Below are positions 34,014 to 43,052 of a stretch of DNA of 64,000 nucleotides, one piece after another. A program made the translations under genes and the position numbers. Every line of letters starts with the position of its first letter. The first letter of the stretch is position 1. The stretch is from positions 248,001 through 312,000 of the forward strand of contig QFXE01000005.1 in NCBI GenBank assembly GCA_003349915.1, read 5' to 3'. The DNA is from an endosymbiont of Escarpia spicata. Its GTDB lineage: Bacteria > Pseudomonadota > Gammaproteobacteria > Chromatiales > Chromatiaceae. The notes below the pieces were generated by a model. The model was not told the DNA's origin. It worked only from the letters and a program-made list of their open reading frames with translations, and ran no database searches.

Positions 34014-35632
34014 GATGAACCGTTTCCGTTTGCCTTTTCTTCGATTTCTTGCAAACTTACAAGTTTCTTGCGCACTTCGGATTCGATCTGGGGAGCTATC
34101 GGCGGCCATTGTCCCAAACGGTGCAGAAATTTGGCCTCATCCACTTCTTCCGTAACTGTCGTTACCCTACCCGGCAACACTACCTGCAAGCCTTTTCGTT
34201 CAAAGCTTTCAGGTAAATCACCCTCCGCCAGAGTGATGCGTGTCTGAATGCAATCGTTCCAATTGCATTTGCTCGCGAGCTCTACGGCTACGTCCTTCTT
34301 CATGCTGTTCCACTCACCGCTTGGCGAAGTAAAAAGCTCTCGCAAGGATTTTGGACGTGGCGGCGCATCCATGGCAAGGTTATCACCTTGTTTCCGGTGC
34401 TCAGCATCAGCCATGCGAAAAGCCACGTAGGCAGACAGATTCGGATCGCGCAGCTCCTTAGGCAACTGCAGCCAACCATCACGCACACCGAACAGAATTC
34501 CAGCAAGAAGGTACTCGGCATCGTTCAATAATGGATGTGAAAATTCCAGCAGGTCCGTGCAATGCTCGCGCAGGCAGAGTAATAGTAAAGGTCTCGATAA
34601 AGACCCCTTGTGCCGCTCAAGCAGTTCAGTGATTGTTCCACCACCGAGACCTAGGAAACCTCGCATGTCCGCTATTAACCGTTCCAGACGTGGACGGAAT
34701 TCCATTTCAGGTAGTAGGTCAAGTTGGTTCTCAAGATACACAAGCGTGACATCGATAGGTGTTTGCGGGCGTTCTTGCGTTTGTGCATCGACCAGCGATT
34801 GGACAACGCCCCAAAAGAGCCGGGCACGGGTATCTGCTTGCTCGGATGTCTCACCCCCATCTACCCAGTTAGGTAGCTCGGCCAGTATGGTGTCGTTTTG
34901 GACTAGGTCATTATCTTTGTCGCGCGCGGCTCCAGTTACTAATCTAAAAGCCGCAAGCCCCAGATCGCTGCGATTAGCAGTGTGGTACAACATCGCAAGC
35001 ACGCCACCAAGCGCCTGTCCAAAAGCGGGGATTGTGTCACTGCCATCCTCAAGCAACAGCTCTTGTGGCTGCTCCGCTGGCCACGAAACCTCTGTGTCGG
35101 AGGAAAACAGCGATTCCGCAACCTCAATCCGATGAGAGGACAGATCGACGTTCGAGACATCATTAGCTGCACTTTCGAATGTTTGCCTGTCCTCGGATGA
35201 GCTGAAGTTAATGCTCGATAGTAAGATTGGCGGTAATGGCGCACGGACGAGGAGTGCAATGTCGTCTTTGCGTTTTCTCGCGGCTGGGGAGGCGACGTCT
35301 CGCATACGTCCATCCTTCGACAGCATCCGAACGGGACCGGACAGCTCACTCAAATCGAAAGACGCGATGCATGGCAACAAATGCTTACGTTCACTGGTGG
35401 CGTGATTCAAAGCGTCAGCTGGAACCTTGACCTTATCTCGGAACAAGGGAATCCAGCCTGGATAGACACTTAAGGGATCGGAATAGTGCTTACCTCGAAA
35501 ACCCGCGGGGCCCATCACCATACCGGCGGCCAACATATAAAGCATGTTTTGATGGTTGGTTACCAGGTGCCAAATGCGCGCTGGTTTTCGTCGACTTCGT
35601 GGCTTCTTTGAAGTACCTATTTTCGTAGTCAT
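34004..35632 (-). CDS. Unrecognised 542-aa protein of the DISARM-like operon
   Basis: I do not recognise this protein. It starts with a basic tail (MTTKIGTSKKPRSRRKPARIW) followed by NHQNMLYMLAAGMVMGPAGFRGKHYSDPLSVYPGWIPLF, a stretch like the N-terminus of proteins that bind nucleic acid ends or act as specificity factors. The middle is acidic, and the C-terminal third is helical with NGNGSS at the end. No Walker, nuclease or methyltransferase motif is visible, and no signal or membrane segments. It sits 3 bp after the SF1 helicase gene and overlaps the NERD/SF1 gene, so it belongs to the same system. Confidence 0.75.
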   Translation of the reverse strand: MTTKIGTSKKPRSRRKPARIWHLVTNHQNMLYMLAAGMVMGPAGFRGKHYSDPLSVYPGWIPLFRDKVKVPADALNHATSERKHLLPCIASFDLSELSGPVRMLSKDGRMRDVASPAARKRKDDIALLVRAPLPPILLSSINFSSSEDRQTFESAANDVSNVDLSSHRIEVAESLFSSDTEVSWPAEQPQELLLEDGSDTIPAFGQALGGVLAMLYHTANRSDLGLAAFRLVTGAARDKDNDLVQNDTILAELPNWVDGGETSEQADTRARLFWGVVQSLVDAQTQERPQTPIDVTLVYLENQLDLLPEMEFRPRLERLIADMRGFLGLGGGTITELLERHKGSLSRPLLLLCLREHCTDLLEFSHPLLNDAEYLLAGILFGVRDGWLQLPKELRDPNLSAYVAFRMADAEHRKQGDNLAMDAPPRPKSLRELFTSPSGEWNSMKKDVAVELASKCNWNDCIQTRITLAEGDLPESFERKGLQVVLPGRVTTVTEEVDEAKFLHRLGQWPPIAPQIESEVRKKLVSLQEIEEKANGNGSSCG

Positions 35633-35635
35633 AGC

Positions 35636-36823
35636 CTACTTCCTGGCAAGAATAGATGGATCGGTGGGCAGTAATCCATCCACGACGGGACAAATAACGC
35701 CAGTACGGAGCAGCATGACCTGTTCTCGGGCACGCGCCACCATCACATAAAACCGTGCCTTAAGCGCATAAGGATCACGCTTGGGTTGGTGTTGGTCGAT
35801 ATCAGCCAGGATGACGGTATCAAACTCCAGGCCTTTGCAGGACTGGGCATTTATGATCATGATGCCGCCCTGACCGAAGTTCGGGAATACCCGCTGGCCA
35901 GAAACAAAAGTCTGGATTGGCAGTTTTTCATTGTCCAATGCAGGATTGGCGTTGTTAAGCGCATTTATGAATTTAACTCGTATTTTATTATTTGGAGTAA
36001 TGATTCCAATTAGCTTGCGTGGATTGCGGTCGCTCAGCTGGAGGATATTATCTGCAATCACATCCAGCGTTGCTGTGTTTGCCGTACCATAAGTCCATAA
36101 CTCCGGCGTAGCAGCAGCTGGTATGAGATCAGGCAAGTCAGGTCTCGGACTTGCCGGGTCTGCTGGGTAAAAGTGCTGGGCAAGCAGCGCGATAGGATGC
36201 GTGTTCCGGTAGTTGGTTTTCAGTTCTAACGTCTCGCCCGGTTCGATTGCAAGTGAGTTTTCGATATCTTGACGTGAACTACACTTGTCGGGGTGAATCT
36301 GTTGGTTCTGGTCGGCAGCAACGTAGAAATTCTCGAAACCCAAATGGATCAGCGTTCGATAAAAGGCTGGCGGCATATCCTGCCCTTCATCAATAACCAG
36401 GAACTTATCACTTTGGTTTTCGATGACTTCTAGAGATTGCACCTGTTGTTCAACAGCTCCCCAATCAATTGGGCAATATCCTCCCGGATAATCGGGCTCA
36501 AGTGTAGGAACATCAGTAGAAAGACGTCTTTTAAAATGACGGCGAAACCAGCTATCCCAAGTCATCGCTGAAAAAGGTTGATCATTACCGAATAAGTGTC
36601 GGTTTGAGTGATGCAACAATTGGTTGTAAACGAGCGTACCGTAGGTTCTTTTTGCTTCATTAAGCCGACGTGCACGAAGAAGAGCTACTACTGACTTTCC
36701 TGTACCAGGGCCGCCGACGATCAGGTGTTGCCCCTCCACTGGCTGCGCCAGTGCCTCATCCTGATCCTTGTTCAGGTCATGAATGCCGGGGAGGCTGAAT
36801 CGGCGGGTGCGGTCAACTGGCAT
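35636..36823 (-). CDS. Small SF1 (UvrD-like) helicase, module A
   Basis: A 395-aa superfamily 1 ATPase: Walker A IVGGPGTGKSVVALLRAR (37 to 44), Walker B FLVIDEGQDMPPAF, motif III region VAADQNQQI, motif IV KTNYRNTHPIALLA, motif V SCKGLEFDTVILADI, and motif VI FYVMVARAREQVMLL. No nuclease domain is attached. It begins 2 bp after the DUF1998 gene stop and is followed after 3 bp by the 542-aa gene, the spacing of an obligate operon. It is one of four SF1 helicases in the island. Confidence 0.88.
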   Translation of the reverse strand: MPVDRTRRFSLPGIHDLNKDQDEALAQPVEGQHLIVGGPGTGKSVVALLRARRLNEAKRTYGTLVYNQLLHHSNRHLFGNDQPFSAMTWDSWFRRHFKRRLSTDVPTLEPDYPGGYCPIDWGAVEQQVQSLEVIENQSDKFLVIDEGQDMPPAFYRTLIHLGFENFYVAADQNQQIHPDKCSSRQDIENSLAIEPGETLELKTNYRNTHPIALLAQHFYPADPASPRPDLPDLIPAAATPELWTYGTANTATLDVIADNILQLSDRNPRKLIGIITPNNKIRVKFINALNNANPALDNEKLPIQTFVSGQRVFPNFGQGGIMIINAQSCKGLEFDTVILADIDQHQPKRDPYALKARFYVMVARAREQVMLLRTGVICPVVDGLLPTDPSILARK

Positions 36824-36825
36824 GT

Positions 36826-38649
36826 TCAGGTTATCCCAAAGAATGAAGGCAGTCCGTTGGCGGCATCATCCTTGACGAAGCCGCGGTCCAGCAAGGTATT
36901 GCCGTATTCGCAGGCAGGCTCGGGTACCAGCGCACAGGCATGGCAGGCGGCGCGATTCAGCAAGCCTGGTCCTTGACCTTCATGCTCGCTGCAAACTGGG
37001 TCAAGCGAACACCAGCGTGAATGCTCCAGTGCTCGAATCAGAATACCTAGAAAGCGCCGGGGTTCGCTCAGTTCAGCCAGGCCACCCAGTGAACCGGCGA
37101 TGTCGGGAACAGCGACATGGATAAGGATACCGGCCATGGGCTCCGGCGCATTGGCACAGTAGATTCGCTCGATCAACGATGCCGCCGGATAGCCGCCCTC
37201 GGACTCGATTTGCCGCATCAGCAGGTGTGACAACGTATGTAATAACATGAAGCGTGTGGTCAATGGATTGGGGTCATCGCGACCGGATTCGGTGAATCGG
37301 GGAAGTAGTCGATTCAGTCGCGAAACAACCGCCGGTGTTTGCTCCCACACCTTGAGCCTGTCCTCATCAAGCGCGAGGAAAATGCCTTCTCCGTACAACT
37401 CTATGGCCGGCAACCAATCGGATTTCCCTACGATGTCCGGTGGTACTATTTCCTCTCCGCCCAGGCGGGTAAAGCCCTTGAATACCTTCACCGCCTTGAG
37501 GCGATCCACGCGGACAAGGTGACGAACGCTGTGGACAATTTTCCGTTCCTCAGAATTTAGATCGACCGCGCTTCCCAGTTCGCACCACTCATCACTTCTG
37601 TTGCGAGTCACCAGGTCTTCGTCCTCGCGCTGGTCGGGCAGCACCTCTAGGAATGCCTTAAACTCGCTTTCCCGCAATTGCCCGGGTGTAAGGTTCTCGC
37701 CATACAAGGGATAGCCGCGGGCAAGATCAGCCAATGCGGTTTCGATATCGTTGGGGGTACAGCGATATTCCGTCGCCAGCGTCCGTATGATGCCTTTCCT
37801 CGCCAATGGCGTTCGTGCACCGTCTATGCGACTACGGTCACCGGAATTGCGGTACAGGCGATCCACGACGGTTCCCTTCCGTACACGGGATTCCGGTGGA
37901 ATCACCAGAACGGATTCAGCGACGGGCACGTAAACCCGCGTATCATTGATCACCAGCACCTGCGCATGGTCTTTGTCACCTTCTTCCCCGACCTCTATTG
38001 GCGGAACCAAATCGTCTTTGGTCCATGGCTGCATACGGCCCTGGCCAAAGCCCACTCGTTCATCACCACGAAACCGGGTTCCAACGCCGCAGGCGCCGCA
38101 CCTTAATATGCGCTCTTCGTAGCCACGCTCAATTAACCGTAATTGATCTTGTACTTTGCAGTTGCGTTGCGAGGGATCACGGGCCCCCTGATGCGCGAGA
38201 AAATGCCACGGTACATCGGCAAGGTATCCCTCTGGATGTGCGAGTACCCAGGTCACCTGCTCCAGCTTCGGGTGATGTTTGCAATCTTGATGATTGCAAC
38301 GGGGTGCGTGATCGGGTTGATCTTTCCGCCACGGCCAACGATACATGGAGCCGCAGGACGGGCAGTGCATCCAGGACGGAAATCGCGTCGCCGGTACACT
38401 GGTGCCATCCACCTGTCCATTCGCCAGCTCTTTCGCCACAGGCGGCTCACGCAGTTGCTCCTCGATGCCCAGCGCGGCACGCACGCGCTCCACATACGGA
38501 ATCAGCTTGCCGGCGGAGATGCCCTGGCGATCCGTCCATTGCCGGGTGTCCTGAACGACCACCAACCCATTCGCCCCACGCACGATGGCCCCGACACCGC
38601 TATGGCCGAGCAAGTGTGACAGGCGTATCGGAATCAGTTCATTGGCCAT
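36826..38649 (-). CDS. drmB: DISARM-like DrmB, DUF1998 domain protein
   Basis: A 607-aa protein with the DrmB signature. The N-terminus (MANELIPIRLSHLLGHSGVGAIVRG) and the Zn-binding block CPSCGSMYRWPWRKDQPDHAPRCNHQDC (about 114 to 142) are typical. The C-terminal DUF1998 has HTLSHLLMRQIESEGGYPAASLIERIYC and ends with cysteines in CSLDPVCSEH, NRAACHACALVPEPACEYGN and LLDRGF. In DISARM, DrmA and DrmB form a helicase complex that loads on phage DNA ends. It follows drmA by 3 bp. No DISARM methyltransferase is seen nearby. Confidence 0.85.
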   Translation of the reverse strand: MANELIPIRLSHLLGHSGVGAIVRGANGLVVVQDTRQWTDRQGISAGKLIPYVERVRAALGIEEQLREPPVAKELANGQVDGTSVPATRFPSWMHCPSCGSMYRWPWRKDQPDHAPRCNHQDCKHHPKLEQVTWVLAHPEGYLADVPWHFLAHQGARDPSQRNCKVQDQLRLIERGYEERILRCGACGVGTRFRGDERVGFGQGRMQPWTKDDLVPPIEVGEEGDKDHAQVLVINDTRVYVPVAESVLVIPPESRVRKGTVVDRLYRNSGDRSRIDGARTPLARKGIIRTLATEYRCTPNDIETALADLARGYPLYGENLTPGQLRESEFKAFLEVLPDQREDEDLVTRNRSDEWCELGSAVDLNSEERKIVHSVRHLVRVDRLKAVKVFKGFTRLGGEEIVPPDIVGKSDWLPAIELYGEGIFLALDEDRLKVWEQTPAVVSRLNRLLPRFTESGRDDPNPLTTRFMLLHTLSHLLMRQIESEGGYPAASLIERIYCANAPEPMAGILIHVAVPDIAGSLGGLAELSEPRRFLGILIRALEHSRWCSLDPVCSEHEGQGPGLLNRAACHACALVPEPACEYGNTLLDRGFVKDDAANGLPSFFGIT

Positions 38650-38652
38650 AGT

Positions 38653-41600
38653 TCATAGCGCCTTGAGCAGAGCGGTGTTTTCGACGTTGCGCAGGGATTG
38701 CAGGGTCGGCCACAGGCCACGAATCCGATCATCATGGTTGTACAACAGGCGATCGCGCCCATTGTCCTTTTCGGGAACTTGATACTCCAATTGTCTTCGA
38801 GCTAACCGGCAACGTTCGACCTCGATCAGCCAATCAGCAATTAGGGCGTCGATATGCCCGCTCACCTCATCGACCTGATCGGGCGCTGACAGTACGCAAC
38901 GTCGTTTGAGTTGTTCAACGGCTTTGGAAACTTGCGAATTATTCGGATCAAAGTTGGCAGCTGCACCGTTATTCAACAATCCAAACCCACCGTGTCGCAT
39001 CACGATGACCAGCGCCGCCGGCAGGGCGCGCAGGCGGGCTTGGTAGGTATAAGGCGTGACGCTGGTAGGCTCGACGAAACGGTAGAAAGCTTCATGGTAA
39101 GGGCGGAAACTCTCGTAGTGTGACAGGCTGCGTGCCTGTTCGCGGTAATAGTTCGCGAACACCACGCCGGGCGCCTCGCTCCGGCCCACGCGGCTGCTGG
39201 CCTGAATATATTCCGCCGTAGTCAACGGCTGGCCGTTGATAATCATCAGTGCCAACCGAGCCACATCAAGCCCGACCGAGATCATATTGGTGGCCAGCAC
39301 GGCATCCAGGCAGCCATCCTCTTCGCGCGTTTTGCTCAACCGGGCGAAAATGTCTGCATTCTGCGCCGCAGTCTGCAAGCTGGTAAGTTGTGCAATGCTC
39401 GGCGTCGAGCGTTCTTGTTTCCTCGCCTTTTCGTTTTCCTGGGCCTGCGCCTCCGTTGTGCCAGACAACAACCGCATGAAATCGCGCACATCGCTGGCAA
39501 AAGCCGTGTGGCTGTTCCCTACCCCCTTAAGGCTGCCGTGATACACCACCTGCGTCCACCAGGCATCCAGCAGTTCCTGCTCGTGCTGATCACTCTCGAA
39601 CAATACGTGCGGGGCCAACAGCAATGCCGCCGCCAGCGGCGCCAGGCATTGCTGACGGTTCAGCATCGGCGCCAGATAGCCTACGTAGATTCGGCCTGGG
39701 CGTTGCTCCAGAGGCACGGTACGGGCGAAATAGGCATCGTCGCAACTCAGTCCCGGCGGCGGAAACACGGCGACTTCGCGTCCATACAGTCGTTTCACCT
39801 GTTGGTCCGCCATGCGGATGGTGGCGGTCGATGCAATGTACTTTGGATACACGCCACGCAATTGCAGCACGGTGTCGATAGCAGCTTCGTACAAACCAGC
39901 CACCGAACCCAGCGCGCTGGCGATCAAGTGCAATTCATCCTGGATGATGAGTTCCGGCGGTCGATGCTGTGTGCCGCCTAAAAACGCATTGGCGCGCTCT
40001 TCCCAGGCCAGTCTGGCGAATTTATCTACCGTGGCGACCAACATGGTCGGCGGTTCGTCATACAAGGCTTCATCAACGATATTACAAGGCAGTACGCCAT
40101 CCGGGGACGCACCAAAGCCGCAATCCGGGTTACGGCAAAGGAAATGGAAGTGCTGCGTGGTGCTGTCGTAGTTACGGTCGGCTTCGAAGTCCTGTCCGCA
40201 CCAGGGGCAGTGGTCAAGCACCAGTTCGGGCTTTTCGTTGGCGGCAATCGCCTTGTTTACAAGTTCAGCCGCTTTCCGAAAGGTGTTGGGGCTGGTGGCC
40301 TCACCCACCCACATGCCTATGGTAATCGGCGCGGAACCGAGATCATTGCGTTCACGCCGTATCAGTTCCAACGCGCAGATCAGGCGGGTGGCGCGTATGA
40401 ACTGGTCACGGGTCAACAAGCGCAGGGTATAGCGCATCAGGATCGCGGTTCCGCCTCCGGTATCAGAATGACGAAGATGCCTCAGCGTTATCTGGAATGC
40501 GATCAGGCCGAGATAAGCTTCGGTCTTACCGCCGCCCGTCGGAAACCAGATCAGGTCAACCGTATCGCGGAATTCGTTGTCTTCATTCGCCGTGGATTCC
40601 AGCGTGGTCAACAAGAAGGCCAACTGGAACGGGCGCCAACGATAGGCATCGTCGGCGCGGGGTTTGCCCTGAAGACGATCATGCTGGCGCATCTGATCCA
40701 ACATGGCGCTATTGGCCAAGGCAAAGGCCAGCCTTGCCTGTGCATTGTCGCCCAGCAGGCGCAGACCCACACGCATGCGCGAGACGGCTGTGTTCATGCG
40801 CTCGACCATGCGGCTTGCGGCTGCACGGTCGTCGGCCGGAAGACCTGGGATATTGCCCTGTTGGCTGGCAACCCAGCTCGCGTAACCGCTGATGAAATCG
40901 TCCAACTCGGGCAAGAGGGTTGCATGAACGTTATCGATGTCAGCCAGTCGCGCCAGCGACAATACAGGCTCGCCCCCCGATCCCGTATCCGCTGTCATCT
41001 GCGGCACTTCCACCGCCGGCATCGTTTCGGAGCGCAGTTCGACGACCTTCCCGTCTTTCACCTCCCAGTTGGCGGCGCAGCCATGCCCGATAGCGTAGAT
41101 GTGCCGGTGAGCGTACTGGAGTTCGATTTCCTGTTCTTCCTGGTCTAGTAGGCTTCGGTCGACGCGGGGATAGACACCGACATCGCCGGCGTCGATCACG
41201 CAGCGGAGACTAGCCTCGAACAGGGTCTTTTCCGCGCGTTCGTAGACGTAGTCTCTGCCCGTCGCGCTGTCTGCAAGCTCCTGCGCATTACAAAGAGAAA
41301 CCGTGACAATCCAGCCATCGACGAAGTGACGCCACTGAACGTCTACGCGTGCCTTATCTACCAGATTGGAAAAGCTCTGGCGCTGATCCCTTCCAGGACA
41401 ACTGATGTTCTCGAACTCCTCATCATTTTCTTGCCCGGAAATCAGTTCACTGCGTTTCCAGTCGTTTTTATATTGTCCTCGTTCATCTCGTTCTGTGCGC
41501 TCATACCTGACGGCACGGCTTAACACCTGGAACCGGATATCCTCTCCCTTAATAAAGAACGAGAAACCTAGTGACGATGGTGGAATGTAACGTCGCACAA

Positions 41601-41844
41601 CGGCAAGTTCGGCTGTGCTTTCACCCGCAACCTCAGTCGTACCCTCAGCTTCATTGACATCTTCACTTGCAGGATCGATACCTTCGCCCCATTGGGATGT
41701 GGGGTAAAGCGCACCACAAGGGAAACGCTCCGTAGGGAGCACACCACGGAGGTCCGGGCTATCAGACGCCGGCTCAGGCGGACCGATTAGTTGCTTGCGC
41801 ACCCAGTCGATCAGCCTCCTTCGTGGTTCAGTAAACATTATCAT
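38653..41844 (-). CDS. drmA: DISARM-like helicase DrmA
   Basis: A 1063-aa SF2 helicase. Walker A is FPTGGGKTEAYLGL (434 to 447), the DExH box is QDELHLI (about 635 to 641), motif III is STATI (672 to 676), and the C-terminal helicase motifs are ATNMISVGLDVARLAL (851 to 866) and YIQASSRVGR (879 to 888). A Zn-ribbon-like insert (CPWCG...CRNPDCG, 547 to 576) lies between. The sequence fits the DrmA family better than other helicases. It starts 8 bp after the broken AbiEii frame, so no DISARM-type promoter or methyltransferase gene lies immediately upstream. Confidence 0.86.
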   Translation of the reverse strand: MIMFTEPRRRLIDWVRKQLIGPPEPASDSPDLRGVLPTERFPCGALYPTSQWGEGIDPASEDVNEAEGTTEVAGESTAELAVVRRYIPPSSLGFSFFIKGEDIRFQVLSRAVRYERTERDERGQYKNDWKRSELISGQENDEEFENISCPGRDQRQSFSNLVDKARVDVQWRHFVDGWIVTVSLCNAQELADSATGRDYVYERAEKTLFEASLRCVIDAGDVGVYPRVDRSLLDQEEQEIELQYAHRHIYAIGHGCAANWEVKDGKVVELRSETMPAVEVPQMTADTGSGGEPVLSLARLADIDNVHATLLPELDDFISGYASWVASQQGNIPGLPADDRAAASRMVERMNTAVSRMRVGLRLLGDNAQARLAFALANSAMLDQMRQHDRLQGKPRADDAYRWRPFQLAFLLTTLESTANEDNEFRDTVDLIWFPTGGGKTEAYLGLIAFQITLRHLRHSDTGGGTAILMRYTLRLLTRDQFIRATRLICALELIRRERNDLGSAPITIGMWVGEATSPNTFRKAAELVNKAIAANEKPELVLDHCPWCGQDFEADRNYDSTTQHFHFLCRNPDCGFGASPDGVLPCNIVDEALYDEPPTMLVATVDKFARLAWEERANAFLGGTQHRPPELIIQDELHLIASALGSVAGLYEAAIDTVLQLRGVYPKYIASTATIRMADQQVKRLYGREVAVFPPPGLSCDDAYFARTVPLEQRPGRIYVGYLAPMLNRQQCLAPLAAALLLAPHVLFESDQHEQELLDAWWTQVVYHGSLKGVGNSHTAFASDVRDFMRLLSGTTEAQAQENEKARKQERSTPSIAQLTSLQTAAQNADIFARLSKTREEDGCLDAVLATNMISVGLDVARLALMIINGQPLTTAEYIQASSRVGRSEAPGVVFANYYREQARSLSHYESFRPYHEAFYRFVEPTSVTPYTYQARLRALPAALVIVMRHGGFGLLNNGAAANFDPNNSQVSKAVEQLKRRCVLSAPDQVDEVSGHIDALIADWLIEVERCRLARRQLEYQVPEKDNGRDRLLYNHDDRIRGLWPTLQSLRNVENTALLKAL

Positions 41845-41851
41845 TACACTT

Positions 41852-42013
41852 CTATCCCGCCCTGGAATATCGCCGCCCTGGATCTTCGTGCTTGTTCAAA
41901 TCTCCCTGGCCAGAGTCCTTTTCGACAACGCCTGGCATGGTGCTCTTTTGCGTCGCCATCTCCGAGAACATATCGCTACGTTGCTGCGCAGAAAGCCGGG
42001 TAACCCAGTCCAT
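41852..42013 (-). pseudogene. N-terminal remnant of an AbiEii-like nucleotidyltransferase toxin
   Basis: Only 53 codons remain. The start MDWVTRLSAQQRSDMFSEMA and the VVEKD sequence match the N-terminus of AbiEii/AbiGii nucleotidyltransferase toxins, then the frame runs into unrelated residues and stops (TAG at 41852). It begins at the TGATG junction with the antitoxin gene, as the intact module would. The nucleotidyltransferase core is missing. drmA starts 8 bp later, so the junction dates from joining of module A. Confidence 0.72.
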
Positions 42014-42624
42014 CAGCCAGCCTCCTTGCAGATCTGTTTGATGGCTTCATAGACCCAGCCGGTGACCGAACGGGTATCCCTGAGGATACGGTCACACGCC
42101 TTCGACTCCAGCTGCTGGCGGATACACTCGACCACCTTCTGGTCCACAAGCTCCCGACCCAGCGCTTTCAGGGCCTGCACCACCAGGCCACTCTCCCTGT
42201 ATTTGAAGCCCACATCCTTCAAGGCGGATTTCTTGAAAACCAGGGAATGGTTCCCAATTTCGTACTCACGGCCTGGACCATCAGAGAGGTAAACCCAGCG
42301 CCCCGGAACCTGGGTGGAGAGGCCCAGCAGATTTAGAGCCGCATCGCCGGAAGGCTGAATGCGCCAGTTGAATTTGCGCGCCAAAGCATGAGCCACCTGG
42401 TCGAGATCCGGGCTCAATTGACGGTCCAGTAACTCGCTGTAGCGAGGATATTCGTAGACCCCTCGGCAGACACGGCGGATCTTGCCAGCCTTGGTCAGGC
42501 TGGAGAGCGCCTGGTGGATATTGGCTTCACCGAATTCAGATACAAAATCGGTCTTGGTAAAGGCCCAACCCCTACCACGCCCATATATCCGTGAAATAAT
42601 CTTAGTTTCAATACCTTGCGACAT
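42013..42624 (-). CDS. AbiEi-like antitoxin (DUF6088)
   Basis: A 203-aa protein of the DUF6088/AbiEi antitoxin type: an N-terminal winged helix (ETKIISRIYGRGRGWAFTKTDFVSEFGEANIHQALSSLTKAGKIRRVCRGVYEYPRYSELLD, about 4 to 67) and a C-terminal antitoxin domain (WRIQPSGDAALNLLGLSTQVPGRWVYLSDG). Such proteins repress their own promoter and neutralise a nucleotidyltransferase toxin translated from the next frame, here truncated. An 11-bp palindrome just upstream of its start is a likely operator. Confidence 0.85.
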   Translation of the reverse strand: MSQGIETKIISRIYGRGRGWAFTKTDFVSEFGEANIHQALSSLTKAGKIRRVCRGVYEYPRYSELLDRQLSPDLDQVAHALARKFNWRIQPSGDAALNLLGLSTQVPGRWVYLSDGPGREYEIGNHSLVFKKSALKDVGFKYRESGLVVQALKALGRELVDQKVVECIRQQLESKACDRILRDTRSVTGWVYEAIKQICKEAG

Positions 42625-42641
42625 CTGATAGCGTCATATTC

Positions 42642-42669
42642 TTTAGAAAAACCGCATTGTTTTTCTAAA
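42642..42669. promoter_or_regulatory. Palindromic operator upstream of the AbiEi-like gene
   Basis: TTTAGAAAAAC (42642 to 42652) and GTTTTTCTAAA (42659 to 42669) are perfect inverted arms with a 6-base spacer, 18 bases upstream of the ATG. AbiEi-type antitoxins bind inverted repeats at this position to autoregulate. Confidence 0.55.
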
Positions 42670-42718
42670 ACAGAAGCTTAGCAGATGTATAGTATTGTGT
42701 GCAGCCTGATAACAGCAC

Positions 42719-43052
42719 TTACTGGGCAAAAGCGTCTCTGGGTACCCATATCCAGCCTTCGCTTGGAGAAACGTCAGCCTCTGGCGGCATAAGAGCACCC
42801 CGCTTTTCCACAAACAGACTGGCTACCAAGGCACAGGTCAGGGCATCCTCGCAGTCTGCATGAGTGAGTGCGAGGTACAGCCGACGCATTGCTTGAATAG
42901 TTTCCGACTCCTTGCAGGCCGAGGGATAGGCCTCGATGGCGGTGAGATTACTGCCGTCACTCCAGACGCCGCACTCCACCACCTTCGGCGCAAAGCGAGC
43001 AAGGACATGCATCCCCTTCGTGGCCTGGGAGCCGATCATGTCTTTAATGGCC
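42719..43052 (-). pseudogene. DUF429 family protein, C-terminal part (cut by IS1182)
   Basis: This is the second half of a gene whose first half is at 44747. It reads from AIKDMIGSQATKGMHVLARFAP to GWIWVPRDAFAQ-stop. The fold is a predicted RNase H-like DUF429 protein; conserved DCEDALTCALVA is in this part. The reading frame matches the N-terminal part exactly when the insertion sequence and one copy of GGCC are removed. Confidence 0.78.

Noticed and set aside
40144..41148. A 334-aa frame antisense to drmA
   Set aside because: A long shadow frame; drmA carries complete helicase motifs here.
36826..41844. Calling module A a complete canonical DISARM
   Set aside because: No methyltransferase and no adjacent short PLD gene are visible; only the drmAB part is supported.
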